Positions 25,919 through 33,899 of a stretch of 64,000 bases of DNA are shown here, piece after piece; the first letter of the stretch is position 1, and every line of letters starts with the position of its first letter. A program made the position numbers and the translations under genes. The notes below the pieces were generated by a model that had not been told where the DNA came from, made no database searches, and worked only from the letters and a program-made list of their open reading frames with translations. Source of the DNA: DAIMFL01 sp964372215 (lineage in GTDB: Bacteria > Pseudomonadota > Alphaproteobacteria > Dongiales > Dongiaceae); the NCBI GenBank assembly GCA_964372215.1, contig CAYJQC010000013.1, forward strand, positions 1-64,000. Reading direction: 5' to 3'.

Positions 25919-26689
25919 CTAGGTCACCGCGCGTAGCGTCGGGCGCTGGCGACGGTCCTGCTTCCATCCGGCGATCATCTTCTGCACATGCTGCAGGTCG
26001 GTCGGGTAGTCGATCTCGCCCCAGTCGAGGCCCTCGATCGATACCGTGCCGACGCCGCCCTCGCCGGCGAGCTGGCCGATCACCCGCAGGTACCACCACT
26101 TGAGGCCCTCCGGCGTGCGCATCGCCCGGTCCACCGCCTCGGCGAAGCGGCGCGGGCCCTCGCCCTTGAACAGCAGCATCCCGATCGATTCCCCGTCGAC
26201 CTGGTCGAGCGGCAGAGTCTTGCCGATATCGATCAGGCGGCGGCCGGCGAGCACCACCTTCATGTCGTCGGGATCGTACTCGCCCTTGCGATCGATGGTG
26301 ACGGTGATGGGCGTCTCGGCCTCGGCGAACAGGCGCGCCGGGATCGCCGACTCGAACACGGTGTCGCCGTTCACCACCATGAAGTCGCAATTCATCTCGT
26401 GGCGCGCCAGCCAGCAGCTTCCGAGATTGTCGGCCAGCTTGAAGAACGGGTTGTAGATTGTGCGGATCTGGAGACCAGGGCGCGCCAGGCGGGCCAGCAC
26501 CGCTTCCACCTGCTCGGCATGGAAGCCGAGCACGACGACGACCTCGTCGACGCCGACCTTGTGCAGTTCCTCGATCTGCCACGCGATCACGCTGCGGGTG
26601 TCGTCGAGCGGCAGCAGGCATTTCGGCCGGTCTTCGGTCAGCGGCAACAGGCGCGAGCCTTGCCCGGCGCTGAGGATCAGAGCTTTCAT
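25919..26689 (-). CDS. sugar/alcohol-phosphate nucleotidyltransferase
   Basis: A 256-residue NTP transferase related to glucose-1-phosphate and inositol-1-phosphate cytidylyltransferases. The N-terminus MKALILSAGQGSRLLPLTEDRPKCLLPL has the complete G-x-G-[ST]-R nucleotide loop and the PK motif. FMVVNGDTVF is the metal-binding segment. It is expected to be cytoplasmic. It follows the mgtE gene upstream on the same strand with about 120 bases between them. It could supply an activated phospho-alcohol for the CDP-alcohol phosphotransferases at 15225 and 20410 or sugar nucleotides for other glycans. The substrate is not deducible. Confidence 0.85.
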   Translation of the reverse strand: MKALILSAGQGSRLLPLTEDRPKCLLPLDDTRSVIAWQIEELHKVGVDEVVVVLGFHAEQVEAVLARLARPGLQIRTIYNPFFKLADNLGSCWLARHEMNCDFMVVNGDTVFESAIPARLFAEAETPITVTIDRKGEYDPDDMKVVLAGRRLIDIGKTLPLDQVDGESIGMLLFKGEGPRRFAEAVDRAMRTPEGLKWWYLRVIGQLAGEGGVGTVSIEGLDWGEIDYPTDLQHVQKMIAGWKQDRRQRPTLRAVT

Positions 26690-26750
26690 GGACGAGCCGG
26701 TCTCCTGTGGCCGGTTCTGCCGCCCGCGGACGGGCACGGCGAAGCCCGGC

Positions 26751-26779
26751 AAGATGTTGAAACGGCCCCGCGGCGTCAA
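26751..26779 (-). promoter_or_regulatory. candidate promoter for nucleotidyltransferase
   Basis: On the minus strand TTGACG (26779-26774) and CATCTT (26756-26751) are separated by 17 bases, giving a leader of about 55 bases before the ATG at 26689. Confidence 0.38.
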
Positions 26780-27159
26780 CCGCCGCGATACCGCAGCGGC
26801 GGGCTGGTGGAGAACTGCGGAGAAGTCTAGGACATTGCGGGCCTGATTCGAAACCGCCGGTCGGGCGGGCCCGGGAAGCGGGGGCCGGTCCGGCCGGTTC
26901 CCCCCTTGTGCGAACCGGTGGCGGCGCTTCCCTGGAGCTCTGCAATGGGCCGGCGCACCGCACCCCGCGGGTTGGCCAGGCCAGGGATCGAGGCCGGCGA
27001 AACAGGCGTCCCAAGGCGATCTGACCCGCCGCGGCGAGCCTTCCCGGGCTCCGACCGCGCGGGGGAACCCACCACCGAGCCTGGCGCGGCCGTGGCTCGC
27101 CGGACGCCGGAGCACCACGGATCGCGGGAATCGCCGGGAAAGCGTGGAGGCAAAGGCGT
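26780..27159. other. intergenic region without recognised gene
   Basis: Between the nucleotidyltransferase promoter and the tRNA promoter I see no frame with a ribosome site or recognisable family. Open frames here on both strands are Arg/Gly/Pro-rich and look random. Confidence 0.5.
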
Positions 27160-27188
27160 TTGCGCCGGGGGTAAGGGTTTGTTATAAC
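27160..27188 (+). promoter_or_regulatory. promoter of tRNA-Asn
   Basis: TTGCGC (27160-27165), a 17-base spacer and TATAAC (27183-27188) precede the tRNA by 29 bases. The position and the good -10 element support it. Confidence 0.5.
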
Positions 27189-27217
27189 CCGCGCCGCCAC
27201 ATTGGCCGCGGCCTTGA

Positions 27218-27292
27218 TCCCGGGTAGCTCAGTGGTAGAGCAGGCGGCTGTTAACCGCCTTGTCGGGGGTTCGAATCCCTCCCCGGGAGCCA
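27218..27292 (+). tRNA. tRNA-Asn (anticodon GTT)
   Basis: Full cloverleaf. The acceptor stem TCCCGGG (27218-27224) pairs with CCCGGGA (27282-27288). The D arm has AGTGGTA, the anticodon stem GGCGG/CCGCC encloses loop CTGTTAA with anticodon GTT, and the T arm has TTCGAAT. The discriminator is G27289 and CCA is encoded at 27290-27292. No attachment-site copy or integrase is visible beside it. Confidence 0.97.
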
Positions 27293-27525
27293 ATCCAGCT
27301 CAGGCGGCGACGGTCGGTCGGCCTCCCGACGCCAAACTTGCGCTTCCCCATACGGTCCCCTTCGAAGCGCCCTCGCATCCGCGGCCCGCGAACCGCGTGG
27401 TGGCGCGCGCCCTTGGGTCGCACGCGCCGTGCGACGGTTCGCGACGGTTTCAGGTTGAGTTCAGCGTTGAACGGTCAGTATTGAAGCCCAGGGCGGCCCG
27501 CCCGGACTATTCAGGAGACAGTTCA

Positions 27526-28185
27526 ATGGCGCCTACCGGACAGCGCGATGTCGTGGTGTGGGATCCGCTGGTGCGGATCGCCCACTGGATCCTCGCGATC
27601 GCGTTCTTCATCGCCTACCTGACCGAGGACGAGGCGCTGCAGGTCCATGTCTGGGCTGGCTACGTCGTCGGTGGAATCGTGATCGTCCGCCTGCTCTGGG
27701 GCCTGGCCGGCTCGCGCCATGCGCGGTTCAGCGACTTCCTCTACGGCCCGGCCAAGGTACTCGGCTATCTCGGCGATCTCCTGCGGTTCCGCTCCCGGCG
27801 CTATCTCGGCCACAGCCCGGCCGGCGGCGCCATGGTGATCGCGCTGCTGCTGGCCCTGGCGCTGACCGTGGCCACCGGCCTGCTCGGCTATGCCGAATCC
27901 AGGCATGCCGGCCCGCTCGCCTCCCTGTACCCAGCCCCGGCCGTCGAGAGCGACGCCGGCGCGCCGCTGTTCCCGAGCCTCGACGACGAGGCGGCTGGCG
28001 GTTCCGACGACCGGGCCAGACCAGCCCGGCGCGAGAAGCCGGCCATGCTCGAGCTGCACGAAACCTTCGCCAACCTGACGCTGCTGCTGGTGATCCTGCA
28101 TATCGGTGGCGTTGCCCTGGCCAGCTTCGCCAATCGCGAGAACCTGACGCGCGCCATGGTGACCGGGCGCAAGCGGGCAGACTGA
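27526..28185 (+). CDS. cytochrome b561-type membrane protein
   Basis: A 219-residue protein of the Ni/Fe-hydrogenase b-type/cytochrome b561 group. Four membrane segments are visible (about residues 15-35, 40-60, 98-118 and 178-198). Candidate heme histidines are in RIAHWIL, VHVWAGY, LHETFAN and ILHIGG. A 55-residue charged loop lies before the last segment. It is expected to carry electrons between the quinone pool and a soluble partner such as a c-type cytochrome. No partner gene is adjacent. The ATG at 27526 has AGGAGA eight bases upstream; upstream in-frame codons run into the tRNA. Confidence 0.88.
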   Translation: MAPTGQRDVVVWDPLVRIAHWILAIAFFIAYLTEDEALQVHVWAGYVVGGIVIVRLLWGLAGSRHARFSDFLYGPAKVLGYLGDLLRFRSRRYLGHSPAGGAMVIALLLALALTVATGLLGYAESRHAGPLASLYPAPAVESDAGAPLFPSLDDEAAGGSDDRARPARREKPAMLELHETFANLTLLLVILHIGGVALASFANRENLTRAMVTGRKRAD

Positions 28186-28219
28186 CGACGCCGCTGCCGG
28201 CGGGCGGCAGCTTGCCGAC

Positions 28220-28447
28220 CTAAAGCTCGGTCACCCGGTCCGCCGACCGGCCGAAGGCCTCGCGGCATTGGGCCTGGCCCTCGGCGATGCAGGCCGCCGG
28301 TTCGGCGAACGGCCCGCCCATGTGGACTCTCCTGCCATCGCGCCACAGCGACCAGCGGTAGTCGACCCTGCCGGTCGGCCCCCGCCAGCGCTCGATCACG
28401 ACTTCCAGCATCTGCCTGCCTGAACTCGGCCCCGTACGCCTAGCCAT
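28220..28447 (-). CDS. hypothetical small protein
   Basis: A 75-residue soluble protein of unknown function, convergent with the cytochrome gene. It contains VVIERWRGPTGRVDYRWSLW, with an alternating beta-like pattern followed by an Ala-rich helix with two cysteines. Codon choice resembles neighbouring genes (G/C third positions), but the ribosome site is weak. It could be a spurious frame. Confidence 0.45.
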   Translation of the reverse strand: MARRTGPSSGRQMLEVVIERWRGPTGRVDYRWSLWRDGRRVHMGGPFAEPAACIAEGQAQCREAFGRSADRVTEL

Positions 28448-28579
28448 ATGACGGGCCCGCCCACGAGAGGCTTATAACGGAATATCAACGATTGCGGCGC
28501 ATACAATGTCCCCAAGGGGCTTACTGGCCGTACCGAGCCGAATTTTGGCGTCGGCTGCGGTCACTAGGCGGTGGGGACC

Positions 28580-29635
28580 ATGTTTTATCCTGAAACGACC
28601 GAAGCGGCTCGCGATCGAGCGCTGATCGCCCTCGATCTGATGACTCGGCACGGGGTCGCGCCGAACCCGCTCAACTTCACCGTATGGTTCAGCTACGCCG
28701 GCAAGCGCGACCCGCAGCTGGTCAGCGCGATCGACGAGCGCATCCGCACCCGGATGCCGTTCAGCACGACGTACAACACCGAACTCTATGCCGCGTTCTT
28801 CGGGGTCGATCGCGAGGGCGAGGAGATTCGCGACGCCAGCCGCCGGCTGCAGGCCGCGGTCGACCAGATCCTGGCCTATGTCGCCGACGCCGGCGTCGAC
28901 GCCTCGCGCAGCAGCAATCGCCTCGCCGCCTTCACCGGCGACCTGCAGAAAGGTCCGGACAGCCAGGGCATGCGCGAGGTCGTCAAGGGCGTGCTGGTCG
29001 AGTGCGAGCGACTGCTCGACCGCAGCCGCAGCCTGGAACAGCATCTGAAGCACGCATCAGGCGAGATCAACGAGCTGCGCGAGAGCCTCGAAACGGTGCA
29101 ACGCGAGGCCTTGACCGACGCATTGACAGGGCTGGCCAATCGCAAGTTCTTCGACATGACGTTGCACCAGGAGTCGCGCAATGCGGAGAACTCGGCCGAG
29201 GAGCTCTGCCTGCTGATGGCCGACATCGATCATTTCAAGCGGTTCAACGACAGCTACGGCCATCCCATCGGCGACGAAGTCCTGAAGATCGTCGGCCGCA
29301 CGCTCAAGGAAGCGGTCAAGGGTCAGGACACCGCGAGCCGCTATGGCGGCGAGGAATTCGCGGTGCTGCTGCCGCGCACCAACCTCAGCGGCGGCGCCAC
29401 CGTCGCCGAGCAGATCCGGACCCGACTGGCGCGCCGCACGATCACCAATCGGCGGACCGGCCAGAGCTATGGCGCGGTAACCGTTTCCATCGGGGTCGCG
29501 CAGTACCGCTCCGGCGAGCCGCTCGACAGCTTCGTTCAACGCGCCGACGAGGCGCTCTATCGCGCCAAGAAGCGCGGGCGCAATTGTGTCGCCAGCGACG
29601 GCCCGGCGATCAGCGTGGTCAGCCGGCACGGCTGA
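28580..29635 (+). CDS. diguanylate cyclase (GGDEF)
   Basis: A 351-residue protein. Residues 1-150 are a helical sensory region without a known domain, 150-178 is a coiled-coil-like linker, and the C-terminal GGDEF domain starts at ALTDALTGLANRK. The active-site loop is RYGGEEF (GGEEF about 256-260), so it should make cyclic di-GMP. The inhibitory-site position RxxD reads KGQD, with Lys in place of Arg, so product feedback may be weakened. The ATG at 28580 is preferred over the GTG at 28571. There is no signal peptide, so it is cytoplasmic. Confidence 0.9.
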   Translation: MFYPETTEAARDRALIALDLMTRHGVAPNPLNFTVWFSYAGKRDPQLVSAIDERIRTRMPFSTTYNTELYAAFFGVDREGEEIRDASRRLQAAVDQILAYVADAGVDASRSSNRLAAFTGDLQKGPDSQGMREVVKGVLVECERLLDRSRSLEQHLKHASGEINELRESLETVQREALTDALTGLANRKFFDMTLHQESRNAENSAEELCLLMADIDHFKRFNDSYGHPIGDEVLKIVGRTLKEAVKGQDTASRYGGEEFAVLLPRTNLSGGATVAEQIRTRLARRTITNRRTGQSYGAVTVSIGVAQYRSGEPLDSFVQRADEALYRAKKRGRNCVASDGPAISVVSRHG

Positions 29636-29737
29636 GCCTCGGCTTCCCGGCGCCGCGCGGACGACCTTCCCGCCGGCCGGCCCCTGCCCCCGCCGAAGAA
29701 AGCAGGGAACCGGCTCCGCCGGGCAGTCCCGGCCGGA

Positions 29738-30853
29738 TCAGAGCCCGGCCTTCACCTGCTCGAACAGCGTGACGTACTTCTCCTTGATCGTCGGCGGAAC
29801 GTCCTCGAGGAACACCCCCTGGGCGAACAGCCCCACCGGATCGGTCAGGCCCAGATCGGTCAGCCGCTCGCTGCTCGCGATCTCGAAGGACTTCTGGTTC
29901 GAATGGCCATAGCCGAACTGCTCGATGAGGTTCTTGCCGCTCTCCGGCGCGATCATGGCGTCGATGAAGGCATAGGCCGCTTCCTCATCGCCGGGCGCAT
30001 TGCTGATAAGCGACAGGCCGCAGACCCAGGTCAGAATGCCTTCCTTGGGATTCATGTAGGCGACGGGGACGCCCTCGCTCCTCAGCGCGTGGTACGAGCT
30101 GTTCCAGGCATAGGCGGCGACGATCTCGCCGCTGGCCATGCTCTGCTCGATCGCCGTGTTGTCGGTCCAATAGTAGCGCAGCAGCGGCTTCTGCCTCTGC
30201 AGCAGCTCGCGCACCTTGACCAACTGGTCGTCGTCCAGGGTGCTGATGTTCTTGAAGCCGAGCGCCAGGGCGGCCGAGGCGATCGCCCCGTCGACGGAGT
30301 CGTAGGTGGCCAGGCGACCGGCATACTTTTCGTCGAACAGCAGCATCCAGGAATCGGTGTTGCTGTCGACCAGATCTGTGCGGTAGAGCACCGACGAATT
30401 GCCCCAGTCGAATGGCACGAAGAAGGGCTGACCGTCAATCACCGTGCCGCCGATCGTCTTGAGCTGCGGGAAGATGTCGCCGTAGTGCAGCAGCCGCGAT
30501 GCGTCCACCGGCTTGAGGATTCCGGCGTCGTGCCAGCGCATCACCGAATAGCTGCAGGGGTGCGCCACGTCCGGCGTGTAGCCGCTGCGGATCTTCTGCA
30601 AGGCTTCTTCTTCCTCGCCGAAAATGCTGTTGGCGACGGGATGCCCGTACTTCTCGACGAACGCCTGGTGGAACATCGGGTCTTCGTAGGAGGCCCAGGT
30701 GAAGTACTCGATCTCGCCACTTGCGGCAGCCGCGCGGCGCGCGACGACGGGCAGGGTGACCATGCCCACGCCCACGGCACCCAGTGCACGGCACAGGTCT
30801 CGACGGGTCAGCCGCTTCTCGGCCAGCCGGTCGGCGAACTCGTTCAGCTCCAT
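29738..30853 (-). CDS. orphan spermidine/putrescine-type (PotD-like) binding protein
   Basis: A 371-residue periplasmic solute-binding protein. The N-terminus has a twin-arginine-like signal (TRRDLCRAL followed by a hydrophobic stretch to about residue 44). The mature protein has FTWASYEDPMF, FGEEEEALQKIRSGYTPDV, PFDWGN and YMNPKEGILTWVCGL. It is a close paralog of the protein at 48560. No permease or ATPase gene lies beside either one, so it must share a transporter encoded elsewhere or act as a chemoreceptor ligand carrier. The ligand is unknown; polyamines or other cationic or methylated amines are typical for the family. Confidence 0.88.
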   Translation of the reverse strand: MELNEFADRLAEKRLTRRDLCRALGAVGVGMVTLPVVARRAAAASGEIEYFTWASYEDPMFHQAFVEKYGHPVANSIFGEEEEALQKIRSGYTPDVAHPCSYSVMRWHDAGILKPVDASRLLHYGDIFPQLKTIGGTVIDGQPFFVPFDWGNSSVLYRTDLVDSNTDSWMLLFDEKYAGRLATYDSVDGAIASAALALGFKNISTLDDDQLVKVRELLQRQKPLLRYYWTDNTAIEQSMASGEIVAAYAWNSSYHALRSEGVPVAYMNPKEGILTWVCGLSLISNAPGDEEAAYAFIDAMIAPESGKNLIEQFGYGHSNQKSFEIASSERLTDLGLTDPVGLFAQGVFLEDVPPTIKEKYVTLFEQVKAGL

Positions 30854-31151
30854 GATGAGGTAACTCCCTGCAGTTGGCTGCCAGTCGCGCGCATGCGCCC
30901 AGCGACTGCTCTATTCGAAGCAGACCCCTGCATAATGCACAGCGGGAACTGGGGCGGCAATGCGACCTACTTTCCCGGCGCCTTCGGGAGTGACGGATGC
31001 CAGACCGGGCGACCACCCGCGCGACAGATGGCAAGGACGTGCCGACCGGCATCGCCGTTCATGTCCCCAAAGCCCTCCCGAAGGTTGCGGGATCACTGTC
31101 AGAATCTCTCCTAAACAAATGCAATATAGGCATTTTTCGCAGTCCGCAGGC
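30854..31151. other. divergent intergenic region
   Basis: This stretch separates the binding-protein gene (minus) from the pentapeptide gene (plus). No coding frame with a good start was seen. Its right end is AT-rich (CTAAACAAATGCAATATAGG near 31111-31130) and leads into the CtrA box. Confidence 0.5.
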
Positions 31152-31166
31152 TTAACCAAGGTTTAA
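31152..31166. promoter_or_regulatory. CtrA-type box TTAA-N7-TTAA
   Basis: TTAACCAAGGTTTAA matches the alphaproteobacterial CtrA consensus exactly (TTAA, seven bases, TTAA) and is embedded in a longer imperfect palindrome (GCTTAACC / GGTTTAAGC). It lies 54 bases before the ATG at 31220, as expected for a box overlapping the -35 region. Confidence 0.5.
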
Positions 31167-31219
31167 GCGGGGTGCTGTTCAATCGCCGGGTATCCCCGGT
31201 CGGACGGCACAGCCGCAGC

Positions 31220-32599
31220 ATGGTCGACTCCAAGCGCACCACCGAAACCTGGAAGAAACTAAAGCAAGGCGATCTCAACGAGATCATCGCCGCCCATCGG
31301 CGATTCCTGCTGGGCCAGGCCGAAGGCCGCCGGGCCTCCCTGACCTTCTGCGACCTCTCCGCCCTCGATCTGAGCGATGCCGATCTCACCAGCGCCGATC
31401 TGACCGGTGCCAAGTTGCAGCATGCGCTCATGGACCGGATCCGCCTGCGCGACGGCATCCTGTTCGCGGCCGATCTGCGGATGGCGAAGATCCGTCACGC
31501 CAATCTGGACCGCGCCGACCTGCGCGGTGCCTGCCTGCGCGGTGCCAATCTCAGCGACAGCTCGCTGGTCGATGCCGACATTCGCGAAGGCACCCTGGTC
31601 AAGTCGAATGCCCGTCGCGACCTCGAGCCGGTGTCGTTCGAGTCGATGAGCTCGCAACTCGCCTGCGTCACCGCCGTGCGCAGCAATCTGAGCAATGCCA
31701 AGCTGTCCAACGCCATGATCATCCAGTCGGACTTCACTGACGCGGTGCTGGTGAACTGCCAGTTGCGCAAGGCCGACCTGCGAAACAGCATTCTGACCGG
31801 CGCCCAGATGCGCGGCGCCGACCTGAGCAACGCCAACATGGAAGGCGTCTGCATGCACGGCACGGTGCTGACCGATGCGATCCTGGCCAACGCGAACTTC
31901 GCCGGCGCCGACCTGCGCGGCGCGATCGTCGACAAGAGCGCCGCGCAATCGTCGGAGCTTCGGGGCGCCAACCTGGTGCGGCCCAACGCCGAACTCACCG
32001 CGTCCCTGCAGCAGATCGTCGCCGCGCATGTCGAGTGGATCGACAGCTTTGGCAAGCAGGGCAAGCGCGCCGAGCTGAGCGCCGCACATCTCGCCGGACA
32101 GGATCTTCAAGGTGTCAATCTCGGCGGCGCCATGCTCGACTATACCGTGTTTACCGACGCCAATCTCTCGGAAGCCGAGCTGGCGATGGCCGATCTGTCG
32201 TTCTCGGACCTGCGCCGCTGCAATCTGCGCGAGGCCGATCTGCGCGGCGCCAAGCTGCATCGCGTCAATCTCGGCGAGGCCAATCTGAGCCGCGCCAATT
32301 TCGGCCCGATCAGCCAGAACGGGACCGAAAGCGCCGGCTGGGCGACCAACCTGGAGCACGCCAGGCTGGCGGGAGCCACGCTTGAACACGCCTCGTTCGT
32401 CGGGGCGCGCATGATCGGCGCCGACCTGACCGGCGCCGACCTGTACTGCGCGGACCTGCAGAACGCCGATCTGCGCGGCGCCGATTTCAGCGGCGCCAAC
32501 CTGGAGGGGGCGAACCTCACCGGGGCCGACCTGCGCGATGCCAAGTCAGTCACCTTTCCGGCCACCGCGGTCGCCGACCCGGACCGCGCAAGCGTCTGA
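31220..32599 (+). CDS. pentapeptide-repeat protein
   Basis: A 459-residue soluble protein. After an N-terminal helical part (KKLKQGDLNEIIAAHRRFL), it is built of two blocks of A(D/N)LxX pentapeptide repeats, about residues 45-235 and 285-450, separated by a helical insert (ASLQQIVAAHVEWIDSFGKQGKRAEL is split over about 255-280). Such proteins form right-handed quadrilateral beta-helices used as scaffolds. The enzyme-like cores of effectors are absent. The start at 31220 fits a transcript driven from the CtrA box at 31152; a GTG at 31172 would lie only six bases past the box. Alphaproteobacterial relatives have been linked to polar or cell-cycle functions only loosely, so the role is open. Confidence 0.88.
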   Translation: MVDSKRTTETWKKLKQGDLNEIIAAHRRFLLGQAEGRRASLTFCDLSALDLSDADLTSADLTGAKLQHALMDRIRLRDGILFAADLRMAKIRHANLDRADLRGACLRGANLSDSSLVDADIREGTLVKSNARRDLEPVSFESMSSQLACVTAVRSNLSNAKLSNAMIIQSDFTDAVLVNCQLRKADLRNSILTGAQMRGADLSNANMEGVCMHGTVLTDAILANANFAGADLRGAIVDKSAAQSSELRGANLVRPNAELTASLQQIVAAHVEWIDSFGKQGKRAELSAAHLAGQDLQGVNLGGAMLDYTVFTDANLSEAELAMADLSFSDLRRCNLREADLRGAKLHRVNLGEANLSRANFGPISQNGTESAGWATNLEHARLAGATLEHASFVGARMIGADLTGADLYCADLQNADLRGADFSGANLEGANLTGADLRDAKSVTFPATAVADPDRASV

Positions 32600-32643
32600 T
32601 TCCGCTTGCGCCGGCCGGCCACGCCGGGCCGAAACCTTGACCT

Positions 32644-32760
32644 AGAGCGTGATCCGATCGAACCCGCTCGGTTCGATCGGTGAATTGCGCGCTACCCTAT
32701 CGAAAGAAGGACACGATTCACCGATCAGGTTGAGTCAACCTGATCGGTGAATCGTGTCCT
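32644..32760. repeat. intergenic palindromic element, copy A
   Basis: Two consecutive palindromes. The first has 11-base perfect arms (32654-32664 / 32670-32680). The second has 26-base perfect arms (32708-32733 / 32735-32760) around a single central base. The second contains three GANTC sites (32715-32719, 32732-32736, 32749-32753), the middle one exactly at the symmetry centre. A diverged second copy lies at 39416. No coding capacity is present. It resembles REP/RIME-type non-autonomous repeats. Confidence 0.85.
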
Positions 32761-32845
32761 AGCCTCTTCCGCTGCCGGGCGATTCACGGCACAATCGCCC
32801 CCTGTTCGCGCCGCCGCCTGGTGGCGCGCCCGCAAGGAGACGACG

Positions 32846-33664
32846 ATGGCACCCGACGGCCAGACGGCGCGTCCTTCCGCGGCTCCGGCCGCTGCCACGG
32901 CGGCACAGCCGACGGATCGCGACGACGCGGCGGAGCGGCTGCTTCGGATCGAGCTCGCGGCCTGCTATCGGTTGATCGCCCGCTTCCGCATGACCGATCT
33001 GGTATTCACCCATGTTTCGGTCCGCGTGCCCGGGCCGCAGCACCATTTCCTGATCAACCCCTACGGCCTGATGTTCGAGGAAATCACCGCCTCGAGCCTG
33101 GTCAAGATCGACCTCGACGGCCGGCCGGTCGGACCCACGAGCTACCGGGTCAACCCCGCCGGCTTCGTCATCCACAGCGCGATCCACGCGGCCCGCGAGG
33201 ACGCCCGGTGCGTCCTGCATACCCATACCAGGGCCGGGGTCGCCATCTCCTGCCTTAGGGAAGGCCTGCTGCCGCTCAATCAGTTCGCCCTCCAGTTCCA
33301 TGGCCGCGTCGGCTACCACGATTACGAGGGCATCGCGCAGCAGCTCGACGAGCGGCCGCGGCTGGTGCGCGACCTCGGCGACAAGGACGTGATGATCCTG
33401 CGCAACCATGGTCTGCTCAGCGTCGGCCGGACGGTCGGCGAGGCGTTCCTGCGGATGTACTACCTGGAGCGCGCCTGCGAGGTGCAGATCACCGCCCAGT
33501 CGACCGGCGCCGAGCTCGTGCTGCCCTCGCCCGAGGTCTGCGCCTATGTCGAGCAACAGTACAATGGCGCGGCCTGCGATCCCGAGGACGGCGACTGGAT
33601 CGACCTCGCCTGGTCGGCGCTGATCCGCACTCTGGACCGCGAGGATTCCGGCTACCGCGACTGA
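32846..33664 (+). CDS. class II aldolase/adducin family protein
   Basis: A 272-residue zinc-dependent class II aldolase-fold protein. Metal-ligand histidines are in LHTHTRAG (H125, H127) and RNHGLL (H188). HVSVR near residue 56 is a family motif. It probably cleaves or decarboxylates a hydroxy-acid or sugar-phosphate-like substrate. The N-terminal 25 residues are Ala/Pro-rich and disordered. AAGGAGA precedes the ATG at 32846. It is transcribed convergently with the amidase/TRAP operon, so a shared catabolic role is only suggestive. Confidence 0.9.
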   Translation: MAPDGQTARPSAAPAAATAAQPTDRDDAAERLLRIELAACYRLIARFRMTDLVFTHVSVRVPGPQHHFLINPYGLMFEEITASSLVKIDLDGRPVGPTSYRVNPAGFVIHSAIHAAREDARCVLHTHTRAGVAISCLREGLLPLNQFALQFHGRVGYHDYEGIAQQLDERPRLVRDLGDKDVMILRNHGLLSVGRTVGEAFLRMYYLERACEVQITAQSTGAELVLPSPEVCAYVEQQYNGAACDPEDGDWIDLAWSALIRTLDREDSGYRD

Positions 33665-33698
33665 TCGCCCGGGCCGACACGGGGGCAGTGCGGCGTCC

Positions 33699-33866
33699 CT
33701 AGTTCTTGCCGCCGCTGCGGATCGACTGGACGACGTCGGCCAGCGCCATCGCCAACACCAGCAGGGTGATGACGTAGAACGGCACCGCGCCGATCGAGAT
33801 GGCCAGCCCGCCGACGAACAGCGCGAGCAGCACAAAGCCCAGGATCGCTCCGACGGTATTGTCCAT
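33699..33866 (-). CDS. 55-residue two-helix membrane protein in TRAP/amidase operon
   Basis: A 55-residue protein beginning MDNTVGAILGFVLLALFVGG and ending IRSGGKN. Two hydrophobic segments (about residues 6-24 and 28-46) are joined by a tight turn with GAVPF, followed by a basic tail. GGAG lies eight bases before the ATG. It is 33 bases downstream of the amidase gene on the same strand, so it is probably the last gene of the TRAP/amidase operon. I do not recognise the family. A small auxiliary subunit of the transporter is one option. Confidence 0.65.
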   Translation of the reverse strand: MDNTVGAILGFVLLALFVGGLAISIGAVPFYVITLLVLAMALADVVQSIRSGGKN

Positions 33867-33899
33867 GCCGTTTCTCCGTCTCCCGCGGCGCCACGCCGC

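Noticed and set aside
27218..27292. tRNA-Asn as an integration site for a genomic island
   Set aside because: No integrase and no second copy of the tRNA 3' end were seen in the window.
31220..32599. CRISPR-like or tandem DNA repeats within the pentapeptide gene
   Set aside because: The periodicity is at the protein level (five residues) with varied codons; there are no uniform spacers or exact DNA repeats.
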